49,477 nucleotides of DNA from Bacteroidales bacterium (GCA_030523765.1 JAUNHX010000015.1:1-49477); one strand, 5' to 3'; shown: positions 8,832-18,238, counted from the first letter of the stretch. The notes: generated by a model not told the origin, from the letters alone. Numbers and translations are program-made.

Positions 8832-9833
8832 TTATTCGATAGGCTGACTGTCGATAGCTTCGACAATCATATCCTTTAATTTCATAATATTCAGTCCCGA
8901 TACCGAGCTGATCATCACCGTAGGGATGCTGCGCGGAAGGGTCTTCTTGAGCTGTTTCATCAGCTCTTCGTCGAGCATATCGCATTTGGTGACGGCCAGA
9001 ATGCGACGTTTGTGGAGCAATTCTGGATTGTATTTCTCAAGTTCCTTCAGCAATATCTTGTATTCGCGTTTGATGTCGATACATTCGCACGAGACCATGA
9101 AGAGGAGTATCGAGTTGCGTTCTATATGGCGCAAGAAACGGAGCCCGAGTCCTTTGCCCTCAGAGGCCCCTTCGATGATACCTGGGATGTCGGCAATACA
9201 GAAGGAACGGTCATCGCGGTATTTCACTATGCCTAGGTTGGGGACAAGAGTGGTGAAGGGATAGTCGGCAATTTCGGGTTTGGCAGCCGACATCACACTG
9301 AGGAAGGTTGATTTTCCAGCGTTGGGGAAACCGACAAGACCCACATCGGCCAGCACCTTCAGTTCGATGATCACCCACCGTTCTTCGGCAGCCTCTCCTG
9401 GTTGTGCATAGCGGGGCGTTTGATTGGTGGGCGATTTAAAGTGTTCGTTGCCTAGACCACCTCGTCCGCCACGGGCTATGATAGCCATTTCGCCATCTTG
9501 GGTTACCTCACACAGTTGCTCGCCTGTTTCAGCATCGCGACATACGCAGCCCAGAGGCACATCAAGTATTTGGTCGGCTCCATCGTGGCCGGTACAGAGA
9601 TTCTGACCGCCGTTTTCACCGTTCTCAGCAAACACATGCTTGGTATATTTCAGGTGTAGGAGTGTCCACCGCTGACTGTTGCCTCGAAGAATCACATGGC
9701 CGCCACGGCCACCGTCGCCGCCATCGGGGCCTGCTTTGGCATTATACTTTACACGAAGCAGATGGGCCGAACCGGCACCACCTTTGCCCGAACGGACAAG
9801 GATTTTTACGTAGTCTACGAAATTGCTGTTCAT
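8832..9833 (-). CDS. obgE: GTPase ObgE/CgtA
   Basis: 333 residues. The N-terminal Gly-rich OBG domain spans about 1-160 (GGDGGRGG and [11 protein letters not shown] are typical). The G domain has G1 GFPNAGKS (168-175), switch II DIPG (215-218) and G4 TKCD (282-285). It lacks the C-terminal OCT domain found in some orthologues. Obg is an essential ribosome-associated GTPase in 50S assembly and stress signalling. It lies 105 bp downstream of adk with a strong terminator in between (9875-9922). No promoter is obvious in the remaining gap, so expression may depend on incomplete termination. Confidence 0.97.
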   Translation of the reverse strand: MNSNFVDYVKILVRSGKGGAGSAHLLRVKYNAKAGPDGGDGGRGGHVILRGNSQRWTLLHLKYTKHVFAENGENGGQNLCTGHDGADQILDVPLGCVCRDAETGEQLCEVTQDGEMAIIARGGRGGLGNEHFKSPTNQTPRYAQPGEAAEERWVIIELKVLADVGLVGFPNAGKSTFLSVMSAAKPEIADYPFTTLVPNLGIVKYRDDRSFCIADIPGIIEGASEGKGLGLRFLRHIERNSILLFMVSCECIDIKREYKILLKELEKYNPELLHKRRILAVTKCDMLDEELMKQLKKTLPRSIPTVMISSVSGLNIMKLKDMIVEAIDSQPIE

Positions 9834-9874
9834 GGGTGGAGTGTTTTTTAGAGTACCCCTTGTTGGGGCTGTTT

Positions 9875-9922
9875 AAAAAAGACCCCGCCACAACGATACA
9901 GAGTGTCGCTGGATGGCGGGGT
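9875..9922 (-). terminator. Rho-independent terminator after adk
   Basis: A 9-bp GC-rich stem (ACCCCGCCA at 9882-9890 with TGGCGGGGT at 9914-9922) encloses a 23-nt loop. On the minus strand it is followed by C and six Ts (9880-9875). It lies just past the adk stop codon. Confidence 0.85.
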
Positions 9923-9939
9923 ATGATACACAATAGTAA

Positions 9940-10506
9940 TTATTTGCGCTTTTCAATCTCAGCGATGATATTCTCCGAAATGGTTTTGATATCGCCAAAA
10001 CCATTCACCTTTACGTGTTGACCTTTCTTCTCGTAGTAGGCTGCCACAGGGAGGGTTTTGTTCTCATATTCTTTCAAGCGGTTTTTGATCGTCTCCTCGT
10101 TGTCATCGCTACGTCCCGACACTTTGGCGCGTTCGAGCATACGGCGTATCAGTTCTTCGCGGGGCACATCAAGACTTACCATACAGGTGAGTTTACGGCC
10201 ATGCTTTGCTAAGAGCTGGTCGAGGGTCTCGGCCTGAGCTACGTTGCGGGGGAAGCCATCGAAGAGGATGCCCTGGGTGTCGTTAGCGATAGCTTTGTCG
10301 ATCATCTCAACAACGATATCGTCGCTTACCAGACTACCCGAGTCCATAATACTTTTGATCCGTTTGCCCAGCTCGGTATGCTCGGCAATCTCTTTGCGAA
10401 GAAGGTCGCCCGTGGAGATATGGTTGAGTTTGTATTTCTCTACCAGCAGATCCGACTGAGTGCCTTTACCAGCGCCGGGGGCGCCAAAAAGAACAATATT
10501 CAGCAT
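9940..10506 (-). CDS. adk: Adenylate kinase
   Basis: 188 residues, the short-LID form without a zinc finger. Catalyses ATP + AMP to 2 ADP in the cytosol. P-loop GAPGAGKGT at 8-16; NMP-binding segment STGDLLRKEI (31-40); DGFPRNVAQAE (about 79-89) is the signature; RSDDNEETIKNRL is the short LID region. It is the fourth gene of a minus-strand run nrnA, two FKBP lipoproteins, adk, and is followed by a strong terminator. Confidence 0.97.
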   Translation of the reverse strand: MLNIVLFGAPGAGKGTQSDLLVEKYKLNHISTGDLLRKEIAEHTELGKRIKSIMDSGSLVSDDIVVEMIDKAIANDTQGILFDGFPRNVAQAETLDQLLAKHGRKLTCMVSLDVPREELIRRMLERAKVSGRSDDNEETIKNRLKEYENKTLPVAAYYEKKGQHVKVNGFGDIKTISENIIAEIEKRK

Positions 10507-10560
10507 TTTTTAGAGTGTATTTAAAAAACTTATATCAAGTGAGTTGTCGTGTTTTATGTT

Positions 10561-11484
10561 TTATTCGACCGAGAGGATATCGATATCGAATACGAGGGTG
10601 CTGAAGGCAGGGATCTCGTTGCCCATAGCATGTGAACCGTAGCCGAGGCTGGAGGGGATGATGACGGTGAGTTTGGTGCCAGCGGGCTGACCCATCACTG
10701 CTTGTTCCCAACCTTTGATAAGGGGCTGCTGACCAACTATATAGGTCATAGGCTCGTAGGGGCGACCCATCTGAACTTTGTTGGCCTCTTCGGCAACGCT
10801 CTTCACGCTAGTATCGAACAGGCTGCCATCCAGCAGACGGCCTACATAGTTCATGGTCACCTTTTTGCCAGTTTCAACCTTCTTACCATTGCCCTTCTTG
10901 GTCACGATAACATAGAGACCCTCGTCGGTAGGCTGCACTTTGATGTTGTTCTTAGCCACATATTCGGCGATAAGTTGAGGCTCTTGGTTTCTGCGCTCAT
11001 CCATCTCGGCCTGATAGTTGGCATCTTCCTGAGCTACCTCGGCGGCACTGACAATGTCGACTACCTTTACACGGTAGTATAGTTTCTGCTTGGTGCCAGG
11101 CTTGAAGTTGGGAGGCATCTCCATTTGGGTGAACATGGTAGCCATCGAATCGCAGTCGACAGCGAAGATAGCTTCGTCGCCGTTGTGCATGAGTAGCAAA
11201 CCTTCGTTGATGTCGCCGTTGAACATGCTCTGTCCGACGCGGATAACACGCTGAGGCTCGCCGCTGTTGCTGAAGAGGGTGTCGTTCTCGAACCACATCG
11301 TTACTTCGCCAACGATGGCATCGCCCACCTGGATTTGCTGGGCATCCTTGTTTTCTTTTTCAAATTTGTAGTGCAGACCACTCTTTGTCTTGGTAAAACC
11401 CTCGATGTCGGATTTAGGACCGCACGCTGCAACCGTCAAGGCTGCGATGGTCAGCATAGTGACCTTTTTTATTGCATTTTTCAT
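10561..11484 (-). CDS. FKBP-type peptidyl-prolyl isomerase lipoprotein (two FKBP-like domains)
   Basis: I start at 11484 (residue 7 of the longest frame) because MKNAIKKVTMLTIAALTVAAC is a clear lipoprotein signal with the lipobox Cys at residue 20. The mature protein has a divergent FKBP-like half (about 45-150, with VGDAIVGEVTMWF) and a C-terminal canonical FKBP domain (about 190-307: VTMNYVGRLLDGSLFDTS, then PAGTKLTVIIPSSLGYG). Such enzymes accelerate prolyl isomerisation of exported proteins. It lies 33 bp downstream of a second FKBP lipoprotein; both are probably in one operon. Confidence 0.9.
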   Translation of the reverse strand: MKNAIKKVTMLTIAALTVAACGPKSDIEGFTKTKSGLHYKFEKENKDAQQIQVGDAIVGEVTMWFENDTLFSNSGEPQRVIRVGQSMFNGDINEGLLLMHNGDEAIFAVDCDSMATMFTQMEMPPNFKPGTKQKLYYRVKVVDIVSAAEVAQEDANYQAEMDERRNQEPQLIAEYVAKNNIKVQPTDEGLYVIVTKKGNGKKVETGKKVTMNYVGRLLDGSLFDTSVKSVAEEANKVQMGRPYEPMTYIVGQQPLIKGWEQAVMGQPAGTKLTVIIPSSLGYGSHAMGNEIPAFSTLVFDIDILSVE

Positions 11485-11517
11485 TGTAGTGAAATGTAAC
11501 ATTGTTTTAATATAATA

Positions 11518-12030
11518 CTATTTTATTTTGATATCATAAATAAGAATGGCTCTACTCGGTATGCGATCGCCATCGCCTACTACTCCGTAGCCGAGACTGG
11601 AGGGGAGTATGACACGGGCACGACTGCCACGGCGCATACCCTGTACTGCTCGGTCGAGTCCCACCGTTGGCTTGTGCCTTCCCACTACGAAGGATTCCTC
11701 TACTCCCGAATAGAATGTCTGTCCGTTGATGGCGCTGAGGGAGTAAATCACATCGATCGTATCTTCGTAGTCTATCACCTTGCCATTGCCTGGCTGGTAT
11801 TCCTCAATCCACGACCCGTTGCTCAGTTGCTCCATCTGCCATCCTCGACGGGCTATGAAACTCGTTATCTGTGTGTTTTCCGACTGCTCAATCACCCTGT
11901 TGGCGTTGATCATATTCTCCTTATAGGGGTCGCCCTCTTTGGAGGGTGTCTCCACTACCGGTGTGTTGTCGCAAGCCGTTGCAGAGAGCAGCAGCAGGGT
12001 TATAGCTATCAGTGTGCGAGTAGGTTTCAT
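11518..12030 (-). CDS. FKBP-type peptidyl-prolyl isomerase lipoprotein
   Basis: 170 residues. Lipoprotein signal MKPTRTLIAITLLLLSATAC with Cys20 as the lipidation site. The C-terminal half (about 85-170) is an FKBP domain: DTIDVIYSLSAINGQTF, then RRGSRARVILPSSLGYG and a final beta-strand. It resembles the short Bacteroidetes FKBP lipoproteins encoded beside a DHH phosphoesterase; GldI of gliding bacteria belongs to the same broad class, but a gliding role cannot be inferred here. The stop is 33 bp before the next FKBP gene and the start is 48 bp after nrnA. Confidence 0.88.
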   Translation of the reverse strand: MKPTRTLIAITLLLLSATACDNTPVVETPSKEGDPYKENMINANRVIEQSENTQITSFIARRGWQMEQLSNGSWIEEYQPGNGKVIDYEDTIDVIYSLSAINGQTFYSGVEESFVVGRHKPTVGLDRAVQGMRRGSRARVILPSSLGYGVVGDGDRIPSRAILIYDIKIK

Positions 12031-12078
12031 ATCGGTAGTATTGAGATTATTTGTTTATAGCGTAAAAAGCAGTGTGTT

Positions 12079-13131
12079 TTATCTGTTCTGAGTTTGATGG
12101 AATGCGGCCAACTCTTTTCGAAGTATGGCCTCCATCTCTTGTACGGTAGTATCTAGATCTTTGTTTGAGGTGGCCCCCGATGCTTTTCGGTGTCCGCCAC
12201 CGCCGTAGTAGTTTCGAGCTAGTTCTTGCACATTAAAATCGCTCTTTGAACGGAATGATATGCGGATGGCCATCGGTTCGTATTCCTTCACTAGTGCACC
12301 TACCTCTACTTTCTGGAGCATCATAACGTAATTCACTAGTCCTTCTACCTCGGGTTGCTGGATGTTGAAACGCTGCATATCGTTTTTGCTAATCACGATA
12401 TAGGCGAAGCCCTCCTCTTCGAAGATATGCATCCTTTGGTCGAGACAGTAGCCAAGAAATTGCATCTTGTTGACACTCCACGAGTTCATCACTTTGTTGT
12501 GGATATCGGTGGCATTGATATCGTATTTCACCAGATGGGCGGCAGCCTCGTAAACAGATGGGTGGTTGTTGCTGAAGGCAAAGGAACCAGTATCAGTCAT
12601 AATGCCGTTATAAAGACACATAGCTGCATCGTGGTTCAGCATCTCGGGACCCCACAGCGCAATGCCTAGCCAATAAAGCAGTTCGCAGGTGGCCGATATT
12701 TGGGGTTGCGATACCACGGTATGGAAGAGGGTAGTATCGGGGTTTATATGATGGTCTATCAGCAGTTTAGCTGCTGACGCCTCGCGCAGTGTATCGGCCA
12801 ATGAACCTATGCGACTAGCATCGTTGAAATCAACGCCAATAATCAGATCGGCTCTATCGAAAGAGGAAACACACCGTTCCCTATCGCTGTCGGCATTCAA
12901 AATCAGCGAAGCTCCAGGGAGGAAGTCGAAGGTGAAAGGACAACCGTTGGGTAAGATCATCGTATAGTGTTGATCGCCTCTCATATTGTTTTTTAAGAGG
13001 TGGTACATACCCAAAATGGAGCCTACGGCATCGCCATCAGCATTCGTATGACTCACCAACACGATATTCTTAGCTCTGAGCAATACTTGCTGAACCTTGT
13101 CAATTATCTCTCTTTCAAATGTTAATGGCAT
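12079..13131 (-). CDS. nrnA: DHH/DHHA1 phosphoesterase, NrnA-like oligoribonuclease/PAP phosphatase
   Basis: The start at 13131 (MPLTFEREIIDKV) is chosen over 13158 because a -7-like TATTTTTG (complement of 13156-13163) overlaps the longer frame's start. About 350 residues. The DHH domain has SHTNADGDAVGS (metal ligands), VDFND, and LIDHH with the DHH motif; the DHHA1 domain contains the C-terminal GGGGHRKASG substrate loop. NrnA degrades 2-5-nt RNAs and dephosphorylates 3'-phosphoadenosine 5'-phosphate. It heads the run with two FKBP lipoproteins and adk. Confidence 0.92.
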   Translation of the reverse strand: MPLTFEREIIDKVQQVLLRAKNIVLVSHTNADGDAVGSILGMYHLLKNNMRGDQHYTMILPNGCPFTFDFLPGASLILNADSDRERCVSSFDRADLIIGVDFNDASRIGSLADTLREASAAKLLIDHHINPDTTLFHTVVSQPQISATCELLYWLGIALWGPEMLNHDAAMCLYNGIMTDTGSFAFSNNHPSVYEAAAHLVKYDINATDIHNKVMNSWSVNKMQFLGYCLDQRMHIFEEEGFAYIVISKNDMQRFNIQQPEVEGLVNYVMMLQKVEVGALVKEYEPMAIRISFRSKSDFNVQELARNYYGGGGHRKASGATSNKDLDTTVQEMEAILRKELAAFHQTQNR

Positions 13132-13155
13132 ATAACTTATTATGATTTCAAAGTA

Positions 13156-13163
13156 CAAAAATA
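13156..13163 (-). promoter_or_regulatory. -7 element for nrnA
   Basis: The minus strand reads TATTTTTG, an exact TAnnTTTG match about 24 bp upstream of the chosen ATG. I find no convincing -33 element. Confidence 0.4.
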
Positions 13164-13606
13164 CTAATTAGTTTCTATATAAAAAGAATAATTCGCTTTT
13201 TTTTTCAACATTATCGTTTTAAAAGAATCCATACCTCTTATACAGGGCTAACCTAGGTTGTCGATTCTTCTTAGGTAATGTGGGTCATTCTTCTGTTTGG
13301 GTAGATATAACAGTGTGGAATGCTCTCGGCAACAAGAAATAGCGAGAGGTGTGCAACGTGTTGTAATTTAGTATGATAATTGATATTATCAATAGGAGGC
13401 TAAAAAGAAAATGTTTTTTTTTGTAGATTAAGATATAATGTGTATATTTGCAAAACGTTTTGGTACAAAAAAAGGTCGCAATCAGTGTAAAGGCGTTTCT
13501 ACTTTTATGAGAAAAAGGGTAGCAACTTTTTAATTTGGAGAGGACAATTGTCCTCTGGTGATAAAGTACAGTGTTGAAATTTATTAATCTTAAAATATAA
13601 TTACCA
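13159..13606. other. AT-rich divergent spacer between nrnA and the beta-helix lipoprotein
   Basis: No gene is supported in these 448 bases. They hold the minus-strand -7 element at the nrnA end and a good plus-strand promoter at 13420-13450, followed by an untranslated leader of about 150 nt without an obvious hairpin-plus-T-run. Confidence 0.5.
13420..13450 (+). promoter_or_regulatory. Bacteroides-type promoter for the beta-helix lipoprotein
   Basis: TTTG (13420-13423), a 19-bp spacer and TATATTTG (13443-13450) match the -33/-7 consensus exactly. The start codon at 13607 implies a long 5' leader. Confidence 0.7.
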
Positions 13607-15040
13607 ATGAAAACAACAATGAAACTGATGACTTTGGCTCTATTGGCCTTAGCCGTAACTAGTTGTGCAAAAGAATACACCCTTACGGTGGTTCCCAACA
13701 ATGCTGATTGGGGAACTGTTGAGGGTAGTGGCAACTACAACGATGGTGAAACAGCCCGTATAGCAGCCTATCCCGCAAGTGGCTACTATTTTATTAGTTG
13801 GCAGGATGGCGATTGCACCAACCCCCGCGAGGTAGTGGTGACGGGTGATGCTACTTATACCGCTATCTTTAGCAACGATCCTAACGGTGGGGGTACGGGC
13901 GATCCAAACGATCCTACTGAGATTGGTGGCACCATCAACCAGAATGTTACGTGGGTAGATCGCGGATTGCCTGTTGATTATATAGTATCCAGCACCATCT
14001 ATCTTGAGGGCAATGCGCTCGTAACGGTTGAGCCGGGCGTATGCATTATGTTTGCCAACAATGAGGCTGGTATCGAAGTGGGCGAGAATGCTGGTCTCCG
14101 TATGATTGGAACGCAGGAAAAACCTATCCTACTTGAGGGACCTACCAATAATCCCAATGCAGGGGCTTGGTCTCATATCTCTATTTTGAGCAACCGTAGT
14201 GATAACCAGTTCGAATATGTACATATGATTAACGGTGGCAGCTCAAACCGCGATGATGAAGGTGTTGTCAAAGTCTATGGAACACTGAGCATGAAACATT
14301 GCAAGATCGATGGCAGTTTAGGTAGTGGTGTCTGTATGTACAGTGATGCTCATCTCTCAGCTTTCGAATATAATGAGATTTTAAACTGTGCTGTCTATCC
14401 TCTTTACACGTTATATGTGGAAGACTTGTGCAGCGCCAGCACTATCAGCACCAACAATAGCTTCCTTAACAATGGCAGTAATATGATTTGTTTGGCTGGT
14501 TGCGCTGACGAAGATGGGGAAGATCTTACTTTTAAATCGATGTCGGTACCCTATTATACCCCTCAGGGTTTGCACTACGTTGGTGATGTAACGTTTGATG
14601 CAGGTGCTCATATGATGGTGGCTAATAATTCTAACCTCCAATTTGATGGTGCTTTTGTAGCTCAAGGTACTGCATCAAATCCTATCGTTTTCTGTGGTAC
14701 TGGTAACAATCCGTCGTGGGATGGTATCATCCTAACCACCAGTGGTGAAAACAATGTGATGAGTCATTGCCATATCCAAAATGCTGGAGTGGGTACTGAT
14801 TGGTTCAACCAGTCTTGTCTTTATATCGGTTCCGAAACAGTCGTTACTCTCAACAACAACGTGTTTGGCGCTAGTGGGCATTATGGTGTAACCATCGAAA
14901 ATATCGAAAATTGGGACAATGTGACCCATAGCGGTAACAGTTTTACTGATTGTGCCAGTGGCAACGTGTTCCTTGAATCGGGTGGCGAATATAATGGCAC
15001 CCAGTATGATGCTGAGGATGTGCTTACGAATCTTCCTTAG
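13607..15040 (+). CDS. Lipoprotein with InlB B-repeat-like and right-handed beta-helix domains
   Basis: 477 residues. Lipoprotein signal at 1-20 (LALLALAVTSC, Cys20). Residues about 23-90 form one bacterial-Ig/InlB B-repeat-like unit (LTVVPNNADWGTVEGSG, then GETARIAAYPASGYYFISW and TYTAIF). A Gly/Asp/Pro linker (about 91-105) leads into about 370 residues of parallel beta-helix type, with repeated short strands and Asn ladders (HCKIDGSLGSGV, HCHIQNAG, LNNNVFGASG). This looks like a surface-anchored adhesin or polysaccharide-binding protein. No catalytic residues typical of pectate lyases are evident. It has its own promoter and terminator. Confidence 0.8.
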   Translation: MKTTMKLMTLALLALAVTSCAKEYTLTVVPNNADWGTVEGSGNYNDGETARIAAYPASGYYFISWQDGDCTNPREVVVTGDATYTAIFSNDPNGGGTGDPNDPTEIGGTINQNVTWVDRGLPVDYIVSSTIYLEGNALVTVEPGVCIMFANNEAGIEVGENAGLRMIGTQEKPILLEGPTNNPNAGAWSHISILSNRSDNQFEYVHMINGGSSNRDDEGVVKVYGTLSMKHCKIDGSLGSGVCMYSDAHLSAFEYNEILNCAVYPLYTLYVEDLCSASTISTNNSFLNNGSNMICLAGCADEDGEDLTFKSMSVPYYTPQGLHYVGDVTFDAGAHMMVANNSNLQFDGAFVAQGTASNPIVFCGTGNNPSWDGIILTTSGENNVMSHCHIQNAGVGTDWFNQSCLYIGSETVVTLNNNVFGASGHYGVTIENIENWDNVTHSGNSFTDCASGNVFLESGGEYNGTQYDAEDVLTNLP

Positions 15041-15062
15041 GTCTTCCTTTCTAATCTGATAC

Positions 15063-15097
15063 AGCGGGCATTACTTTGGTTGTGCCCGCTTTTTTTG
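15063..15097 (+). terminator. Rho-independent terminator after the beta-helix lipoprotein
   Basis: Stem AGCGGGCA (15063-15070) with TGCCCGCT (15083-15090), 12-nt loop, then seven Ts (15091-15097); it lies 22 bp past the stop codon. Confidence 0.9.
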
Positions 15098-15140
15098 TGC
15101 TAACCCTACGGGAGGTATTGCTCTAATCGATATAAAAATG

Positions 15141-15170
15141 TTGATAAGTCGTTTTTTTTTCGTTTCTTTG
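15141..15170 (+). promoter_or_regulatory. Promoter-like pair for the NAGLU_C-domain gene
   Basis: TTG (15141-15143), 19 bp, TTTCTTTG (15163-15170), one mismatch from TAnnTTTG. It precedes the preferred ATG at 15274 by about 100 nt. Confidence 0.45.
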
Positions 15171-15273
15171 CAATGAGAAAGATTAGATACTTTGGTCCTA
15201 CAACTCTGTGATCAATCGTAAGTTGAGGGTTAGGGTTCTTCTTTCTTTCGTCGTTAATATATATAATAGAGCA

Positions 15274-16809
15274 ATGAAAGATATATTTTCGTGCCTGCCG
15301 CATAGCCCTCTTTCTTGGGGTATCACCTACCGGCTGCTGCTGTTGGGAATACTTCTTCTTATAGGTACTAGCGTCATTGCTCAGCGCGACAACAAAGGTG
15401 TTCCTCTTCGAAAAGACAACCGCAGCGTAGGCAGCAGTTCTTCCCATTTATCGAATAGCGATAATGAGACAGCTCAGTTTACGGAAATCAATAAGGGTCG
15501 TTCCGTTGGCGGATTGCACAACGGTTTGGGTACTCTCATAGAGGCAATTCCCTCTTTCAACGATAATCTTCCCAATAGGTTGCCTGGTTTCTATAATAAC
15601 GAGTATCTTTTCCAAGCGGTAAATAATATTGCTGATTCCCTTAATATTCTACGCAATACTCTTGCTTCTTTCAGTGATGATTGTCGCTGTCAGCTTATCA
15701 CATATATGTCGCAGTGGTATGGAAATCAGTTTGCTGCCGAGCGCGATAAATTCAATGTAGCCTTTCGTCATCGCAATCTCCCTCTTATGCGTCAGCAGGC
15801 TCAACAAGCGTTGAGTCTTATCCACGAGGTTGACACTCTCCTTGCGCTCTATCCCTTTGCCGAAGACAATCGGTTGAATGAGCATTTAGGCAACGATGGG
15901 GGCGACCCCTCTCTGCATGACGACCACATGCATCCAACGCGAATGCTGATTGCCTATTGGGGCGAATCTGTGATTCTAGATTATGCCAATCGCAAGTGGT
16001 CGGGGCTCTTGGGACACTATTATGCCTCTAGATGGGAGCTCTTCTTTGAGGCAGCGATTACCGCTGTGGAACAGCAGCAGGAGTTCAATCTAGCAACGTT
16101 TAACCAACAGTTAGTACGGTTTGATAATCAGTGGTTTCAACAACATGAAGTCTATCCTATCCGCTTCAACAACGAGGATCGGGCCCTCCGTCATTTTCTT
16201 GTTAAATTCTTATACCACAACGATTACCGTCTTGTTGCTGATGCTGCCGATCGGGTCTTGCAGCAGTTTCCTCAGTCCAACTTACAAGATTTCTATAAGA
16301 GCAATTTTCAAGAGCGCTTCGGCACAGGACATCTAGTGGGGAAAGAACGTACGCAGGGCATGATTGATTATATAAATCGTGAATGCCAATATATGATTGA
16401 ACAGGAGGGATGGACGTCGCAAGGCTACGAGTTGCCTCGCTATGAGTTGGCGGGTCTCAAAGGCGACTATGTGCGTGTGAACCTGTCGGTGGTCCTCGAT
16501 AGTTTGGTGTCGGCTTCTCATCTTGCTGACTGTTTTGTGCGGGGGGCTTTCGCTATCGATTCGGCCGATATAGCTAACTGGCAGTGTCGTTGGGAAATGA
16601 GAATGGTTGATCTCCAACCTTATCGTTCTCGTTTGGGTAGTTTCGAAGCTGATAGCACTGCCATTCAGCAGCTCTTCGCTCAGGGCAAATATGCCTATCA
16701 CCATAGTGCCCGTTTCAATGCTGCCTATCATTACCACTACCGTCTTATTCGTCGCGACATCTTCGAATTGGAACTTCTCCCATTGATAGAGAAGACTCCT
16801 AACGACTAA
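15274..16809 (+). CDS. Exported protein with an isolated NAGLU C-terminal domain
   Basis: The longest frame opens with GTG at 15208, but ATG 15274 gives a better export signal (hydrophobic YRLLLLGILLLIGTSVIAQ at about 19-37). The product is about 511 residues. Residues about 110-290 match the all-helical C-terminal domain of alpha-N-acetylglucosaminidase (GH89/NAGLU): YWGESVILDYANRKWSGL, then HYYASRWELFFEA and FNQQLVRFDNQWF, the same order as in human NAGLU. The preceding GH89 TIM barrel with its catalytic glutamates is absent; only about 70 low-complexity residues separate the signal from the domain. The final 220 residues are unrecognised. It may be a non-catalytic glycan-binding or scaffold protein, which is inference. 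Confidence 0.7.
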   Translation: MKDIFSCLPHSPLSWGITYRLLLLGILLLIGTSVIAQRDNKGVPLRKDNRSVGSSSSHLSNSDNETAQFTEINKGRSVGGLHNGLGTLIEAIPSFNDNLPNRLPGFYNNEYLFQAVNNIADSLNILRNTLASFSDDCRCQLITYMSQWYGNQFAAERDKFNVAFRHRNLPLMRQQAQQALSLIHEVDTLLALYPFAEDNRLNEHLGNDGGDPSLHDDHMHPTRMLIAYWGESVILDYANRKWSGLLGHYYASRWELFFEAAITAVEQQQEFNLATFNQQLVRFDNQWFQQHEVYPIRFNNEDRALRHFLVKFLYHNDYRLVADAADRVLQQFPQSNLQDFYKSNFQERFGTGHLVGKERTQGMIDYINRECQYMIEQEGWTSQGYELPRYELAGLKGDYVRVNLSVVLDSLVSASHLADCFVRGAFAIDSADIANWQCRWEMRMVDLQPYRSRLGSFEADSTAIQQLFAQGKYAYHHSARFNAAYHYHYRLIRRDIFELELLPLIEKTPND

Positions 16810-16879
16810 AGATAATAATATTAATAACAGAATAAAAACTAAGTCTATAAACTTATCAACGTAAAAACGTTTTCTCATT

Positions 16880-18238
16880 ATGTTTCAAAAGATAATCCAA
16901 GCTTGTGTCAAGATGGTGAACCGTTGGTTGCCTGACCCCTTTATCTTCGCCATCATCCTTACCCTTATCGTGGCCATTATTGCTATGCCTATCTGTCATC
17001 AAACCCCTATCGAGGTGATCTCCAACTGGGGTGGCGGCATTATGGGATTACTCAAATTTGCTATGCAGATGGCTCTTGTCCTCGTGTGTGGCTCTACTTT
17101 AGCCTCGGCTCCTATGGTTAAACGGGGCATCGGTCGGTTGGCGGCAATTCCTAAAACACCTGCTGCTGCTATTGCGTTGGTAACCTGCATCAGTGCCCTC
17201 TGCTGCTGGCTTAATTGGGGTTTTGGACTTATCGTTGGTGTTATCTTCGCCAAAGAGATTGCCCGTCAGATGGCAGGTGTCGACTATCGATTGCTTATTG
17301 CTTCGGCCTATAGCGGATTCGTGGTATGGCATGCTGGTTTGTCGGGTTCTATCCCCCTTAAGTTGGCCTCCGATCCCGATGAGTTGGCCTCCGTCACTAA
17401 TGGTGCTCTCACTGAGGTGATCCCCGTCAGTCAGACCATTTTGGCTCCTCTCAATTTGATTATGGTGGTGGTGGTTATTATCGCTATCACTGTTGTCAAT
17501 GCGCTGATGCATCCTAAGGGAAAGGATATCGTTACCGTTGATCCTCAACTATTAGTTGAAGAACCAGTGGTGCCTCGCATCAAAGGAGGAACTCCTGCTC
17601 AGCGTCTAGAAAACAGTCCTATCCTCAGTTGGCTCATCGCGCTTATGGGTATCGCTTATTTGATTATTAAACTAGGTTTCCAACAGGGCTCGTTCGATCT
17701 CGATGTCTGCATTGTCCTCTTCCTAATGTTTGGTATCATCTTTCACGGAACTCCTATGGCTTATGTACGTGCTTTCGGCAGTGCTGCTAAAGGGGCAGCG
17801 GGTATCATCCTTCAGTTTCCCTTTTATGCGGGTATCATGGGCATCATCACCGGTGTGGGGGCAGGTGCCGATGCCCAAAGTCTCGGTGAGGTACTCAGCA
17901 ATGGATGTGTAGCTATCAGTAATGCACATACTTATCCATTGCTTACTTTCCTCTGTGCTGCTGTGCTTAACCTCTTCGTTCCTTCGGGTGGTGGACATTG
18001 GGCTATTCAGGCTCCTATTATGTTTACCGCTGGTGCCAATTTGGGTGTTGATCCTGGACTTACGGGTATCGCTATCGCTTGGGGTGATGCTTGGACTAAC
18101 CTCATTCAGCCGTTCTGGGCATTACCTGCGCTGGCTATTGCTAAACTCGATGCAAAGGATATTATGGGTTATTGCCTTATCGATTTGGTGGTTACGGGGG
18201 TCATTATTTGCGGTGGACTCCTCATATGGGCTATGTAA
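16880..18238 (+). CDS. atoE: Short-chain fatty-acid transporter, AtoE family
   Basis: 452 residues, about 12 hydrophobic membrane segments. The start MFQKIIQACVKMVNRWLPDPF and motifs such as NWGFGLIVG and FVPSGGGHWAIQAP are characteristic of AtoE-type carriers, which import acetoacetate, butyrate or related short-chain acids. It follows the NAGLU_C gene by 70 bp. The nearby hydE and the acyl-CoA dehydrogenase/Etf group suggest short-chain acid and redox metabolism, but no CoA-transferase is in the window. Confidence 0.88.
   Translation: MFQKIIQACVKMVNRWLPDPFIFAIILTLIVAIIAMPICHQTPIEVISNWGGGIMGLLKFAMQMALVLVCGSTLASAPMVKRGIGRLAAIPKTPAAAIALVTCISALCCWLNWGFGLIVGVIFAKEIARQMAGVDYRLLIASAYSGFVVWHAGLSGSIPLKLASDPDELASVTNGALTEVIPVSQTILAPLNLIMVVVVIIAITVVNALMHPKGKDIVTVDPQLLVEEPVVPRIKGGTPAQRLENSPILSWLIALMGIAYLIIKLGFQQGSFDLDVCIVLFLMFGIIFHGTPMAYVRAFGSAAKGAAGIILQFPFYAGIMGIITGVGAGADAQSLGEVLSNGCVAISNAHTYPLLTFLCAAVLNLFVPSGGGHWAIQAPIMFTAGANLGVDPGLTGIAIAWGDAWTNLIQPFWALPALAIAKLDAKDIMGYCLIDLVVTGVIICGGLLIWAM

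Noticed and set aside
15208..15273. Upstream GTG start for the NAGLU_C protein
   Set aside because: It would add 22 mostly charged residues before the export signal; ATG 15274 gives a more normal signal peptide.
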